Source: Nematopogon swammerdamellus
Lineage: Eukaryota > Arthropoda > Insecta > Lepidoptera > Adelidae
Length of the DNA stretch: 64,000 nt
Assembly: GCA_946902875.1 (NCBI GenBank)
Contig: OX336349.1
Span: 13,477,891 to 13,541,890, forward strand
Reading direction: 5' to 3'
Part shown: one piece after another, positions 36,990 through 48,430 of the stretch
Position numbering within the stretch: the stretch's first letter is position 1
How the letters are laid out: the number at the start of each line of letters is the position of its first letter
Translations under genes and position numbers: made by a program
Notes under the pieces: generated by a model
Told to the model about the DNA's origin: nothing
The model's database searches: none
Seen by the model: the letters and a program-made list of their open reading frames with translations, nothing else

Positions 36990-38128
36990 AACTAATCTTT
37001 TTTTTCCACCGTATCATGTAATTATTATGCCCGGTGTGTACGAGTAACTTTAGTGTCCAGCAACCATAGTTTTTCGTAATTATTAACCGTCTAACTCATA
37101 GATGTATGAAAATATAATAGACTAAGCGCGTCTTGCACCAACACGAGTTTAAAGTTAAGTAGCGAGTTATGGATTTAAACGCGGTTCACACATACAACGG
37201 GTGCTAGTTTAACGAGTTAAACTGGTTTATATATTAAATTTGTGTTGGTGCAAGTGGGCCTAAGTGACAGCATTGTTGATTGAGGCATCTTCTGAGACGA
37301 GCATATGGTGTGTTTGTACATAGTTTGATGGCTGTTCGTAGACTTTAACAATCACATTATTTTTTCCACCGTATCGTTTAAGCAGTAACTTTAGTGTCCA
37401 GCAACCATAGTTTTTCATGATTACGAGTATTAACCATCTAACACATCGACGTATGAAAATAAAATAGACTAAGTGATAGCATTGTTGATTGAGGCATCTT
37501 CTGAGACGAGCATTCGGTGTGTTTGTACATAGTTTGATGGCTGTTCGTTCGTAGACTTTAACAATCACATTATTTTTTCCACCGTATCGTTTAAGGAGTA
37601 ACTTTAGTGTCCAGCAACCATAGTTTTTCATGATTACGAGAATTAACCATCTAACACATCGACGTATGAAAATAAAATACACTAAGTGATAGCATTGTTG
37701 ATTGAGGCATCTTCTGAGACGAGCATTCGGTGTGTTTGTACATAGTTTGATGGCTGTTCGTTCGTAGACTTTAACAATCACATTATTTTTTCCACCGTAT
37801 CGTTTAAGGAGTAACTTTAGTGTCCAGCAACCATAGTTTTTCATGATTAATAACCATCTAACTCATAGACGTATGAAAATAAAATAGACTAAGTGATAGC
37901 ATTGTTGATTGAGGCATCTTCTGAGATGAGCATTCAGTGTGATTGTACATTGTTTGATGGTTGTTCGTTCGTAGACTTTAACAATCAAATTTTTTTTCCA
38001 CCGTATCATTTAAGGAGTAACTTGTCCAGCAATTACGAGTATTAACCATCTAACTCATAGACATATGAAAATAAAATAGACTAAGTGATAGCATCGTTGA
38101 TTGAGGCATCTTCTGAGACGAGCATTCG
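36990..38128. repeat. Tandem array, ~192-213 bp period, about 5.5 copies
   Basis: The phrase GTGATAGCATTGTTGATTGA recurs at 37264, 37473, 37686, 37893 and 38085, each followed by GAGGCATCTTCTGAGACGAG and CACCGTATCGTTTAAG-like blocks. The first copy is interrupted by a MITE at 37128-37265. Open frames across the array (minus strand) are a by-product of the periodicity. Confidence 0.9.
37128..37265. mobile_element. Short MITE, identical to the copy at 56569-56708
   Basis: Starts AGCGCGTCTTGCACCAACAC and ends GTTGGTGCAAGTGGGCCTAA (inverted ends CTTGCACCAACAC). Read by eye it is identical over ~138 bp to the second copy 19 kb away. Confidence 0.85.
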
Positions 38129-38335
38129 GTTTGTTTGTTTGAACACATACAGGGTCACATAAAATAAAACTAAATTGACCGAAAACACAAACTATTTTCA
38201 TAGCCGTTTCGACCCACCTTCATTCAATACAGTGCTACTTATCCAGCTAGGTTACATTTTAACTAGTAAGGTAAGGGAAGGGACCTACAGTTTTACTTGG
38301 AATTGGAACCACGGCTAGCCTCAACGATCGAATAG
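38129..38335 (-). mobile_element. 5S-type SINE fragment
   Basis: CATAGCCGTTTCGACCCACC, GGTAAGGGAAGGGACCTACA and CACGGCTAGCCTCAACG match the SINE in reverse. Joined directly to the end of the tandem array. Confidence 0.6.
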
Positions 38336-38639
38336 TCACCCATCCAACGAAGACTCAAGACTCAGAACAATAGGTTGTAGGTTTCTTGAATGATTATCAA
38401 TAGAAAATATGTTTGTTCTTAGTAGTGTTTGTTGTAGTAGGTTCTAATATGATTCTCATTGGAAATTTTTGTATGGAAGTGGACCAAGCAGTAAAACGCA
38501 GATTAATGTATTATGTAATAGGTATTGTTATTTATTGTCATGTGCATTAATTTCATACAGACTGAGTACATTACTAGTCACCCGACAAAAATCGTGACCA
38601 ATCAAACCATCTTGAAATGTCATTTCTGCTCTCAGTTTG

Positions 38640-38725
38640 TAATGAGTGTGAGTGAGCGAGAGTGAACCGCGAACCCGCCGATAGCGTCACGACTGGGTGC
38701 CTAGTAAAGTATGTCGGTGGGTAAG
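38640..38725 (+). other. Possible orphan 5' exon or LTR-like stretch
   Basis: A moderately GC-rich block in AT-rich spacer holds AGTATGTCGGTGG|GTAAGTATT, an ATG four codons ahead of a perfect donor. AATAAACTG follows at ~38930. No downstream exon is recognisable in the window. Otherwise 38336-39990 shows nothing identifiable except a 16-bp inverted repeat at 39717-39763. Confidence 0.2.
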
Positions 38726-39716
38726 TATTACGTTATCTAAGTACTTAATTCCTAGTCTATGCATTGGACCTAAAATACTGTTGAGCAAATAAGAGTGGTC
38801 GTATACTGGTGGTAAGAGAAGTTGGACTACGCGTTCAGATTGGCGCGTCTAGTGCTCGATGGAAATATTAGTTATGTGAATTACAGCGGCCACTCGTCTT
38901 GTTGGCCGACTTAGTGTACAAATTTATGAGAATAAACTGTATTTTGGTATTCTCTGTTATTTCTGTTTTGCCCTATTTCCACGTTTGCCCTCTTTACTTA
39001 GGCTTGCATTGCAACTCAACATATTTTGAGTTTGTTCATTAATCTAGAGAAAAACTACCATAAAATGACAAACTCTTTGAATAATTTCGGATAGTTATTA
39101 TAAGCCACTAAAAAGCACAAGCAAATTTTTGTATGCCCTGATTATATCGGTTAAGCCTGTTTCACCCATGCCACAGAATATCTAATTTCATGCGCTCAAA
39201 ATAGAGACGGCTATGGCTCAGCGGAGTGGGGAGCGTCGCGAGACAAAGCGGGCGCGAGGCAGTTTTCTCTTTACTAGAGCGGGATGGAATTCGCCACAAG
39301 GCGCTTACGATAAAACAAAGCGAAGGCGAATAACGCGCAAATCTTTTTTATTTTAATAAGGTATGAACAATTTTAGCTTTGTGACTTTTTAAAATTATGG
39401 TTCACTAAAGAATATAAAATGTTTCACTAAAAAAGAAATAATGTACATTAATTCTTTATATTTTTACAATAGAAATTGCTGTAAAAATAGAGGAATATTC
39501 GGATTTGTTTTCTATCGAGCGAAGTTAAAAAAATTCCTGTTTCAACCTTTTGGTTCACTAAAGATAATACTGTAGATTGAAAACCTAGAACACCCCCCTA
39601 TACTTATTTATAACTTTTCACAGGTGTGCATCAATTCGAAAGTACATATGTCCCGGGTTGGTGTTCTGTGTCCCGGGGAGTAGCCTCTTATCTTAAGTAA
39701 GTACCTAGATGGTGAC

Positions 39717-39763
39717 CATTGATATTATAATCACGATTCACGACTAGGATTATAATATCAATG
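39717..39763. repeat. Short inverted repeat, 16-bp arms, 15-nt loop
   Basis: CATTGATATTATAATC at 39717-39732 and its exact reverse complement at 39748-39763. Confidence 0.9.
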
Positions 39764-40090
39764 ACAGTGAGTTTGAATAGCTTGAGAAAAAGTTGATCGT
39801 TGACGGCAGTAGTCGTGTACGCAAAGAGCCGCATGTGCCCGCGAGCTACAGTTTGCCGACCCCTGACTTAGACCGTTCATGACCGACTGCAGCGCTACAT
39901 CACCAAACATAACACAAACAAAAGCGTCTTGTGGCAGGGGGTGCGGCGTGCTTCAGTGCGCGCCATTTACGGACATGAGACCCTTAGGTATAATATTTTT
40001 TATTTATTTATTTATTTATTTTAAACACTGACAGCTAACATCTGGTGCGTGTATTCTGTTTATTAATTTATGAGTGCACTTGTATTGTTT

Positions 40091-40690
40091 TTAAGTATTT
40101 TTGTTTGTTTGTTTTTGGTTTTGTTTTTTTTTGTCTAATTGGTTTTTTAAAGAATTAACCGAGGGGGCGCTGACGGTGTCCTCAGATAATTTGTTCCAGG
40201 CCCTTACGACCCGGTGCGTCAGAAAATGCTTCCTGGGGTTGGTTCTATGTGTGGGCCATTTTAGTTTTAATGAGTGACCGCGAAGACGTCCTTCAGTGCT
40301 CCTTTCGTACATTGACTGTAGGCTTGGTACATCGTAGCGGATTTTATAGGTATGTCTCCTCCATATAATGTCTCCTCGTTGTCTCCTTTCCTCAAGAGTT
40401 GTTAATCCCAGTGCCTGTAAGCAATCTTCATATGTTTTATTTTTAATTGATGATACCATCTTTGTTGCTCGTCGCTGTACTCTCTCTAGTAGCTCAATAT
40501 CTTTTTTAAAATATGGACTCCAAATTTGGTAGCCATATTCAAGTAGTGGTCTGAACTGTATAATATGTAAATATGATGTGAACTGTGTGCTTGTGTTCCT
40601 ATTGTCTTGTTTCCGTAAACAAGTAAGAGTGAGTAAATGCGTATTTCGTAACATGAGATAAAATTTTAATGTGATCGGTTGAATGCACAA
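40091..40690 (-). pseudogene. CR1-like LINE reverse transcriptase, C-terminal ~200 codons
   Basis: One unbroken frame contains FRPLLEYGYQIWSPYFKKDI, LLERVQRRATKMV, LGLTTLEERRQRGD and FLTHRVVRAWNKLSEDTV, the ordered C-terminal motifs of CR1/jockey-type reverse transcriptases. The catalytic palm (YxDD) is absent, so this is a 5'-truncated copy; the intact frame suggests it is fairly young. Tandem TTTA units sit just outside at 40000-40020. Confidence 0.85.
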
Positions 40691-42111
40691 GCTCAGTGGT
40701 TGAATATATTCATGATCGATCCGTGATGATCACAAATTGCATGTGAAGGCACGCACTCTTGTTTACTGACAGGTAACATTCCATCGCGCTTTGTCTGTTC
40801 TAGAAAATCTAGTTCGGTGTTTGTATCGACTTTGCTAAAAAAAAAATACTTTTCGCTATGAAAATTTCAAAGAGTTTGTATTACGTCGCCAAACTCTTTG
40901 GAAAATTTACAAAATTAATAGTAAAAAGTTGAAGTACTCACTCAGGTACTCTGTGGTACTCATAGAGTAACTTATATGGTGGGGTACTCTGGTACTCTTT
41001 CAAAAGCATAGACAATTTTAACCATACCCCCTTGCTCTATGATGCGGCATAATAAGACGAGTGTCTCGAGGCCAATTCCTCCGTCTCTCACTGACAGCTG
41101 GTAATCCTAAGAAAGCTTTATTTTCGGAAACTTTGAGTGGTGGTATGAGTATGAGTGATGTTTTGGTGGTTTAAAAAAAATTGGTTGTCTGTAAAGTTGG
41201 TTTACGGACGATAGTTTTACGTGATGACGTTATAAAGTATATAAAGTGCGAAGTCAGATACAAAATCAGTATATAATACTTTATCGTGCTAAGTTTAATT
41301 CCTAAATCGCAAATGTGAGTACTTTAAAAACTAATAATATTAATTATCAATATAAACTTTTAATTTACGCCATCTACTTATCGAAGCGCATACTACAACG
41401 TTGCAACACCTTCAAGTAGACTACCGCTGAACTCGTCTCAATTTGGCAACTAAAAATATAATAAGAAATAGGCATGCCATCTATAGACAAATAGGACACT
41501 TAGCCTTTGGTCTGACATCTATGATGCAGAAGCGGCGAAATTATACATTTATCCGCCAATCCGACAAAACATGAAAATATTTATTGGAAAAATGATGAAA
41601 ACCTTAAAATACACAATTTCGAAATTTCAACATAATATTGTGGTGATAGCGACACCTATCCCACAACTGAATAATAAAGATCGATAATAACCTACATCGC
41701 TTCGCGACGAAGAAACAGAAAGATTCACTAGCACACCAACAGGTGGCAAATAACGGCTAATTAAGAATTCCATACGCCACATAACACATTGCTGAAATAT
41801 CAAATACGCCTCGCATAAATACAGATCGCTTGGCAGAACAACCGGGCACTAGCCCATACAACAACATCAGCTGCAGCTACACGTGGAGCCAGAGGACACG
41901 ACACCGCTTCACCTTTTACCTCACAGCTCTACAATATAAAATAATCTTTAAATTTAACTATGCTGTTCCCACTTGGTACCGTTCTATAATTAGCAGATTT
42001 AAAAATATAATAATTATTTAATTCAAATTCGATACTCCTGGCGCCATCTTAGGAATTAATTGAAGACTAGTTTCATGTTACCTTCCGAATTTCGCTTCAA
42101 TGGTACATGAT

Positions 42112-42190
42112 ATGACCGATTAGCCGGATGGTTTAAGATGTCTGGTCGGTCACAATATATTGGTGGGACCGCGGGTTCGAGGCTCGTAAA
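42112..42190 (+). repeat. tRNA-like SINE head
   Basis: TAGCCGGATGGTTTA (box A-like) and GCGGGTTCGAGGCTCG (box B-like) about 55 nt apart. It does not fold as a complete tRNA, so it is a SINE head, not a gene. Confidence 0.45.
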
Positions 42191-42360
42191 AGACGGACAA
42201 ATATATTTAGTATTTCCTACTATTGTATATGCCTCTCTATCGCTTGTTACGCGCTCTCGCTTGCACACACAGGTTTAGATGGAACGTGACACTTCTTCGA
42301 GCGTGCAGCCGGTGTTCATCAATTTATAAGACGTGACGTCATCACGTCAAAAAATAACCA

Positions 42361-42415
42361 GGGTTAATATAAAGAGGATGCGTCGCTACGCGACGCATCT
42401 TCTTTATATTAACCC
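42361..42415. repeat. Hairpin: 26-bp arms, 3-nt loop
   Basis: GGGTTAATATAAAGAGGATG... pairs with ...CATCTTCTTTATATTAACCC with one G-T-type mismatch around TAC. The related copy at 6480 keeps only the left arm. Confidence 0.92.
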
Positions 42416-43075
42416 TAACCTAATGTTGAGGCGCCGTATGTCGTTTTTGTTACGTTTATATTTCCGAAAATAATTCTTAGGTGGTTATAAAAAAAACAAA
42501 ACACCCTAAAAAAAATTAAACACCGTAACATTGCTTAAAAAAGGACAAAATCAACATTTCAGGGATTTGAACCCATGGTCAAAAAATACAAATCCTACAT
42601 TCTTACCACTGAGCCACGAAATCACATAAACGACCAAACGAATATCGGATTCCCTTGGTTCGCTTTCGGCTTTCTTAGGAGGACAACTGTCACTGAGAGA
42701 CAGAGAATTGGGCCCGAGCCCGACACACTCGTTTAATAAGACCTTGGAGGGGTCACAGGCTTTTAGGTAGGTATAAAAGAAAATACGTAATCTGAATTAC
42801 ACACCTACCTACAGAAGAGATGAAGAGATATATTTTTAAACTTTTGGAGAGTATTGGAAATTCTGAAAAAAAATTTAAGTGATAAAATGGGATTTTCCCT
42901 TATTCTATCATCAACTAAACTATTTCATAACTATGTACCTACATCCTAACCTAACCCATCTAACCATATTAAAAATTTTGATAAATTTACAATTAAAAAA
43001 AAGTATACAATCAATCAATCAATTTAAATAATGATTGCAACATTTAGTTAGTTATGTACTTATGTATTGTAGATT

Positions 43076-43081
43076 TTTATT
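43076..43081 (-). terminator. Polyadenylation signal AATAAA of OSCP1
   Basis: TTTATT on the plus strand, i.e. AATAAA on the gene's strand, ~67 nt after the stop. Confidence 0.5.
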
Positions 43082-43147
43082 TCTCTTGGATTTCCCGCTT
43101 TACCATAACGAGGTTGCCAGAACGGTTTCCCAAAAAGCTGTGTAAAA

Positions 43148-44188
43148 TTATTTTAATTCTGTATCCAGCAGGGCCAACAAATCTTCTTGAGTAGATTTTG
43201 GCAAAGACGGATTAAACATTAGATCGTCACTTGGATTTTTTACATTTGTGTCTATGTTTTCGAATTTTGTGTTCCTTTGTATTTCTAAAACCTTTCTCTC
43301 AGTTTCGTTGATGCCGTCTCCGAACTCTATGGGCAATCTTATCTCAATGACAGAATTCTCAGCAGCAGTTGCACCAGCGATATGAGAAAGCAAGCATGAT
43401 ATTTCGCTAGTGTCGATGCATAATTGATTTTGTTCGTCAGCGTGCTCCTTTTTCGTATCGTAGATGTAAATATTCTCGCCTAGATTTAGTAGGATTTTTG
43501 GGTCAATCCGCGCCGAAGAACAGAAATTTCCGTCTTTATTTTGAAGCCCGAGCCTCAACAGGACCGATATCTTGGTTCGATATTCCGATAACCACGCTAT
43601 CAAGCTGCAGTGTAGACTGTCGTAGTCGACAGCAGACAGTTTCCCGCCGAGTGCGTCAAATCTCCTGCGAGCGCCCTCGAAAACGCTGCGAGGGTAATAA
43701 GGTGGCACGATTGAGGCAACACCACGCAAGTGTCGCCGAGTTATGTCAAAAATATTTTGGTCCGGAGCGGCCGCGAGCTGCCATTTGAAGATCACAGTCG
43801 CGAGCTCCCATAGTTTCCCGGCCGAATAGTCATCGAGGCGCATTATTGAAGCGCTGGAGATATCGAGCAATAGCTGCCGAACGACGCCCGGAGCGGCGAC
43901 CGGCTGCGGCGTGAACAACTCATCCAGCAGCTTCTCATTCAACAAAACCGAGGTTATATCCGTCAGAACTGTAAGAAGAAAGAATCCAATTAGGACCCAC
44001 TTAGTTTCTTCCTAAAATAAATATTGTCGTTTCATGAACCATTTGGAATCCGCACGGAACATTTCTGAGAACCCACCTCTTTCCGATTTGTCGCACTCTA
44101 TTTCTTGAGCTCGCAGACGCTGCTCTACCACGTAGATCATCTCACAGCCCAAGTTGACGACCAGAAAAGGCGTCGCGTAGAGCGCCAT
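43148..44188 (-). CDS. Oscp1: OSCP1 (organic solute carrier partner 1-like), two exons
   Basis: Exon 1 is 44188-44077 (starts MALYATPFLVVNLGCEMIYV, ends AGAG|GTGGGT); exon 2 is 43968-43148 after a TTACAG acceptor. The joined protein is about 310 residues (human OSCP1 is ~380). The N-terminal run FLVVNLGCEMIYVVEQRL followed by LRAQEI, then LLDELFTPQ, ASIMRLDDYSAGKLWELAT and a C-terminal DLLALLDTELK, matches the family's layout end to end, including its conserved acidic C terminus. OSCP1 is a conserved cytosolic protein reported to affect organic solute transport in vertebrates and linked with ciliated cells; its biochemical activity is not established, and nothing in the sequence shows catalytic motifs or membrane spans. 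It sits head to head with the SMYD4 gene, 77 bp between the two ATGs. An AATAAA on the minus strand at 43076-43081 follows the stop by ~67 nt. Confidence 0.88.
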
Positions 44189-44265
44189 CGCGACCGACCT
44201 AGCGCGCGCCTTGTCGCGTACTAACTGACTGAAATAATCAATACTTTTCCAGTGCTAACCTCGAA
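44189..44265. promoter_or_regulatory. Probable shared promoter between OSCP1 and SMYD4
   Basis: Only 77 bp separate the two start codons on opposite strands, so both 5' UTRs and the core promoters must lie here or overlap the opposite gene. The stretch has a GC-rich block (GCGCGCGCCTTGTCGCG) and no TATA box that I can see, as expected of a housekeeping divergent promoter. No transcript data were used. Confidence 0.6.
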
Positions 44266-46400
44266 ATGGCGCAAAGTATCGATTTGTTGTACGAGCGAGT
44301 GCTGAAGAAACTAAGCGACGACGGCGCCATTAAGGCCATCTCCCATAAACTTTGGACCTTGAAAACAAATAGCGAGAAAACTCTTTACATCTACAGAATA
44401 CTGAAAAATTTGAAAGTTTTACCAGAAAATTTAACCATTGCTAAGTCAGAAAGTGCATCTGAAAAATACCGAGAGCTCGGTAACGAAAGCTTCAAGAAGT
44501 CTAAGGATTATGAAGCTCTGCAGTACTACAATATGTCTCTGCAGTACGCCCCGCGCGACTCCACTCAGCTGAGTCTGGCCTACGCCAACAGATCTGCCGT
44601 TCTCTTCGCTCTCAAACGTTACAATGAATGCTTAAAAGATATAGACACTGTTTTCAGCATGAATTATCCAGATAAACTTAAAAATAAATTGTCAAATCGG
44701 CAACAGCAGTGTCGAGCGGCTGTCCCTCCCGTGATAGAGGACAAGTTTGAAGAAAATAATATTGGAAAGGTTTTAAAAGGCATGCCGAGTAAGAATCCTC
44801 GTTACATCTGCGCTTCTTCTAAAGTAGAAGTTTTGAACAGTGCGGAGATGGGTCGGCACGTTGTCGCAGTGGACGACATGGAGCCGGGCGAACTGATCGC
44901 CGATGAGGAGCCGTATGTGCGCCTGCTGCTCAAGTCTCAAGCTCTGCTCGCCTGCAGCTACTGCTTCTCGTTCAGCGCTAACCTCGTGCCGTGCGACAAA
45001 TGCTGTGTCATCTTGTTCTGCAGCGAGACTTGCAAGAGTGAAGCCATGCGCGAGTATCACTCTGTCGAGTGCGCGATCGGGGCGACGCTCGTCGCGATGG
45101 ACTTCACCAAGCTGGAGTTGCTAGCGCTGCGTACCACGATCAAGGCTCGCAACGAGCGGCCCGACTGGAAGAGCCTTCTGAATCTCATAGATAAAGTAGA
45201 AAACGATGCCGGCTCGGGAAAGTACGGGCTTGTGGAGGCGGACGGTTCCCTCGTTTACGATTCCAAGTACTACGATTCTATTCATACGCTTGCGACGAAC
45301 GCAGAGCGTCGCTCCATGTCGGATATCTTCCAGAAGGGTGTTACAGCGGCGGTGCTGCTGCATCTAGTGTCGTCTACGGGGTTCTTGCGAGCGGATGCGC
45401 AGGGGGTGGAGGCGGAGGTGATGGGAGCGACGGGCGGACTGTTGCTGCAGCACTCGATGACGAGTCCGACCAACATGCACACGGTGAGCGCCACCGCCCG
45501 CCTCGAGGACGGCACGTGCACGAGCGGCGACAGCGTGGGCAGCGCGGCGTACGCCTTCCTCAGCCTCATCAACCACTCGTGTGCGCCCAATGTGGTGCGG
45601 TTCAATCCCCTCGGCACCGCACGCACCCTGCTCATCGCTCAGAGACCCATCAAGAAAGGTTGCCAGCTTTTCGATAACTATGGGTGAGTTTAGCTTTATT
45701 GACTAAAATATTATGGTATTACTAACTTGAAATGTTTTCTTTTTATCATAAGAAAAAAAAAAGAAATTAAAATCTGATTCTTACATATTCTTCAAATATT
45801 TTTGTTTCATGACATTTTAATACATAAAAAAAAAGAAAAAAAAAGTATTGAAATGAAAAAGTTTAATTTATGAAAAAAAAAATGTCAATACCTAACTTAA
45901 AACATTTTATGATTAATCCAAAATTTTTCATAACCTGGGAAAAGGTGCTTACCTTGTTTGTGTTTTTATTAACTCTCGCGTAATTGTTGCCACTCATCAG
46001 CTACCACCACGCAGTGCAAGAGAGATCGGAACGGCGAGCCTCACTCAAGTCCCAGTACAAGTTCGAGTGCGCCTGCGAGGCTTGCCTGCAAGACTACCCG
46101 CTCTACTTCACTCTGCTTGCTTCCAACAAGGTTCCCTCAGCCATCCGTGAACGTAAAGAAAGCGTGTTGAACGCCAGTACCATTGAGGGATTACAAAATG
46201 GTGATTTAAACGTAGCACTGGACAGCTTCAGACCTCTTTGTGATATGACAAATATTTTAGAAGCATACGTTCCGTGCGCGGAGTTAGGGGAATGTCAGGA
46301 GGCAGTGAAACAATGTATGTTCATAATCAGTGGCATATTGCCCTGTGGGTACAGCAAACCTCTCAATTGGGTTGATATTGTAATGAACAATTCTGACTGA
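44266..46400 (+). CDS. Smyd4: SMYD4-type protein: TPR, MYND zinc finger and split SET domain
   Basis: Exon 1 is 44266-45683 (ends TATGG|GTGAGT) and exon 2 is 46001-46400 (after CATCAG); joined length is 605 residues. Residues ~60-150 form TPR-like helices (YRELGNESFKKSKDYEALQYY, SLAYANRSAVLFALKRYNECLKDI). Residues ~193-218 are the first SET piece (EMGRHVVAVDDMEPGELIA). A MYND zinc finger follows at C230-C269 (CSYC, CDKC, CSETC, HSVEC). The SET core has SLINHSCAPN near 433-442 and FDNYG across the exon junction, then the Cys-rich post-SET (FECACEACL). All these are the expected SAM/substrate and zinc elements of the SMYD family, whose members methylate lysines on histone or other proteins; the substrate here is unknown. 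Human SMYD4 is longer (~800). The gene is divergently paired with OSCP1 and has AATAAA 45 nt past the stop. Confidence 0.9.
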
Positions 46401-46444
46401 ACAGATCTATCGTACAATTTGTTCGGTGTATTGTAAAAATGGTG

Positions 46445-46450
46445 AATAAA
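46445..46450 (+). terminator. Polyadenylation signal AATAAA of SMYD4
   Basis: A canonical hexamer 45 nt after the stop codon, the first one downstream on this strand. Confidence 0.6.
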
Positions 46451-46899
46451 CTGTTTGGTAAAATGTTATATGGCCTATCCATATACATTTTTTACATATA
46501 CTTTTTACATAACATGGACAATAATTGTTTATAAGTGTTATAAGTGAGCGAACTCTATAGAGGTTAAAACTGACACTGCTGCAAACACAAAATAATGTAG
46601 ACACAATTTATTTGGTTTTTGCGGTTATTGTATACTATGTATTTACTTACCTACTTATATTAAGTAAATATTAGGAGTAGGTGTAATATTGTCTTGTGAA
46701 ATTGTGTACATTTATAGCTAGTATAAGTATAAATTCACGCACGCACAGGCCCTCAACAATTTGTTATGATGACCCTTGAAACATTTCATACTTGCAATAA
46801 TAAAAAGTACCTAGGTATGCAGTTTCAACGAAAAGTCGCATTTTTTTCTTGTGGCATTTTTTCTTGCTGGACATAATGTTTCTATGGCATACCAGAAAT

Positions 46900-47310
46900 T
46901 ATTTTTCTTACAGGGAATGCACCTCTATTAGTCTATACAATCAACTTACCATGGCTCTGTGGGTCATTTATTTGTAGAACCAGGAAAATGTGGAACGCAC
47001 TCCCTGCCCATCTATCTCCTCCCAACTACATTCTAGGTTAGTCTTAAGACATATAAAGGAAATTCTCTCTGACTCTAGTCTAGTCCCCTTACTATTGTAG
47101 GTAGTGGGATCAAATTTTAGCCGCCTGGGTTGATACCACCGTACTGAGCGTGAGATGGTCGCATAGCAGCACTGGCTATATGTTCTTCTCTAATCCAGTA
47201 TTAGCCAGCAATCCAGAGGGAAGTCTCCAGAGGGAACCTACCTTCTCGGAGGCCATATCGGTTGCTCCGACCCCTCTGACTCAGCCACCCATACTGAATT
47301 CCATTAAAAC
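46900..47310 (+). repeat. Jockey-type LINE 3' end, third copy of the 14860-15600 family
   Basis: Shares KMWNALPAHLSPPNYIL-like coding scraps and the 3' UTR blocks GCCTGGGTTGATACCACCGT, AGCCAGCAATCCAGAGGGAA and CCTACCTTCTCGGAGG. Confidence 0.65.
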
Positions 47311-47928
47311 AGTCTTGGGTTTTTCTATAAGGTCTTGAAAGGTACCTCTGTCAGCAAGGCATTCTAGCTCTAACATAAAAACTAAAATAATCAAATGATT
47401 TGCATGCAGTGAAAAATTATTTATATAGGTATATGTTTGGACCCCTGTTGTTAATAAATAATCATTTTAGATTTATATACATATAATATAATATATTAAG
47501 TAAACGAACAAGAAGTAAACAAAGGAGGTGGACCAAGAGAGTATTTTTCTACATTTATATGATGGAGCAATAAAGAATTTTCTATCTATCTATCTAAGGT
47601 TATAATATCCACCATAAAATACATTATTTTTTATATTCCTTTATATTTTATCAAAATTGTGTCAGAGCTCGAATGTCATTTCGAATGTCATATTAAAATT
47701 TATATTTTAAGGACATTCAACCTACTAGCAATAATAAAGTTTTTCTTACTCATTTTACTATTTATACGTAGGTACTTTGTATTTCTTACTATTATGTTGT
47801 ACCTATATACCTGCGTATGTTGTTAATTTTTTTAAATAAATTTGTATTTCATCTTCGAGTTTTTTTACACACTTGGTTTTTTTATGGAATCCAGACCATG
47901 TTTGGCTGCATCTACACCCAGGGCCGTA

Positions 47929-48323
47929 TTTAGTATCTATCTGTAGACCCCTAGGCTGAACCTGTGGTGCGGGCCCTTCTGGTGAACTCTAAAATCGTAT
48001 TTTAAGGAAATGTTATGACTAAAAACCTGAAAAGAATAATATTAAAGTTTTTTATGAAATTGTAGAACTTTTCTTTTTTTACTATATTGTATTTAAAAGT
48101 TGTTATGTTTGCTTGTACATTACCTATGTTAATTACGTACGTAACAACTACATAATAATGTAGGTAAGAAAAGAAAGAGGCACTATTGCGCCATGCAATT
48201 AGTTATGTAGGATTTCGGTGTGCTATGATTGTATGAGCATCATAGTATTTGAATATAATTTTCTTTTTGTGGTGCGGGCCCCTAGACTTCAGCCTAGATA
48301 GCCTGCACGTAAAAACGGCCCTG
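47929..48323. mobile_element. hAT-like MITE
   Basis: Left end CAGGGCCGTATTTAG followed by CCCCTAGGCTGAA; right end TTCAGCCTAG, then ACGGCCCTG. The CCCTAGGCTG core is shared with the hAT remnant at 62867-63820. Confidence 0.65.
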
Positions 48324-48329
48324 AATACA

Positions 48330-48430
48330 CCTGCGATATCAGCCCCTAGGTGCCGTGACAGTCCTTCTTCACTGAACTGGACGGAAAACACGAACAATTT
48401 TACTTAGCCATTTCGACTGACCTGAAGGTC
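48330..48430 (-). mobile_element. 5S-type SINE fragment
   Basis: GATATCAGCCCCTAGGTGCC, ACTGAACTGGACGGAAAACA and TAGCCATTTCGACTGACC match the SINE body in reverse. Confidence 0.6.

Larger units (their letters stand above)
41057..42736. mobile_element. Composite terminal-inverted-repeat element with nested element
   Basis: The ends match in reverse over ~60 bp (ACGAGTGTCTCG, CTCTCACTGACAG, CCTAAGAAAGC). TAATAAG flanks both sides, a probable 7-8-bp target duplication. A second pair of inverted ends lies inside: TTTACGTGATGACGTT at ~41216 and ACGTGACGTCATCACGTC at ~42332, shared with the separate copy at 57125-57400, so another element sits within. Two tRNA-like heads (42112-42190 plus; 42540-42635 minus) show box A and box B look-alikes. 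No transposase frame. Confidence 0.65.

Noticed and set aside
37260..37844. 194-codon open frame on the minus strand
   Set aside because: It repeats with the ~200-bp tandem array; it is an effect of periodicity, has no start-site support and no family resemblance.
42112..42635. tRNA genes
   Set aside because: Box A and B look-alikes are present but no complete cloverleaf or acceptor stem; they belong to repeats.
43498..43788. Plus-strand frame opposite OSCP1 exon 2
   Set aside because: No family resemblance; the minus frame encodes OSCP1.
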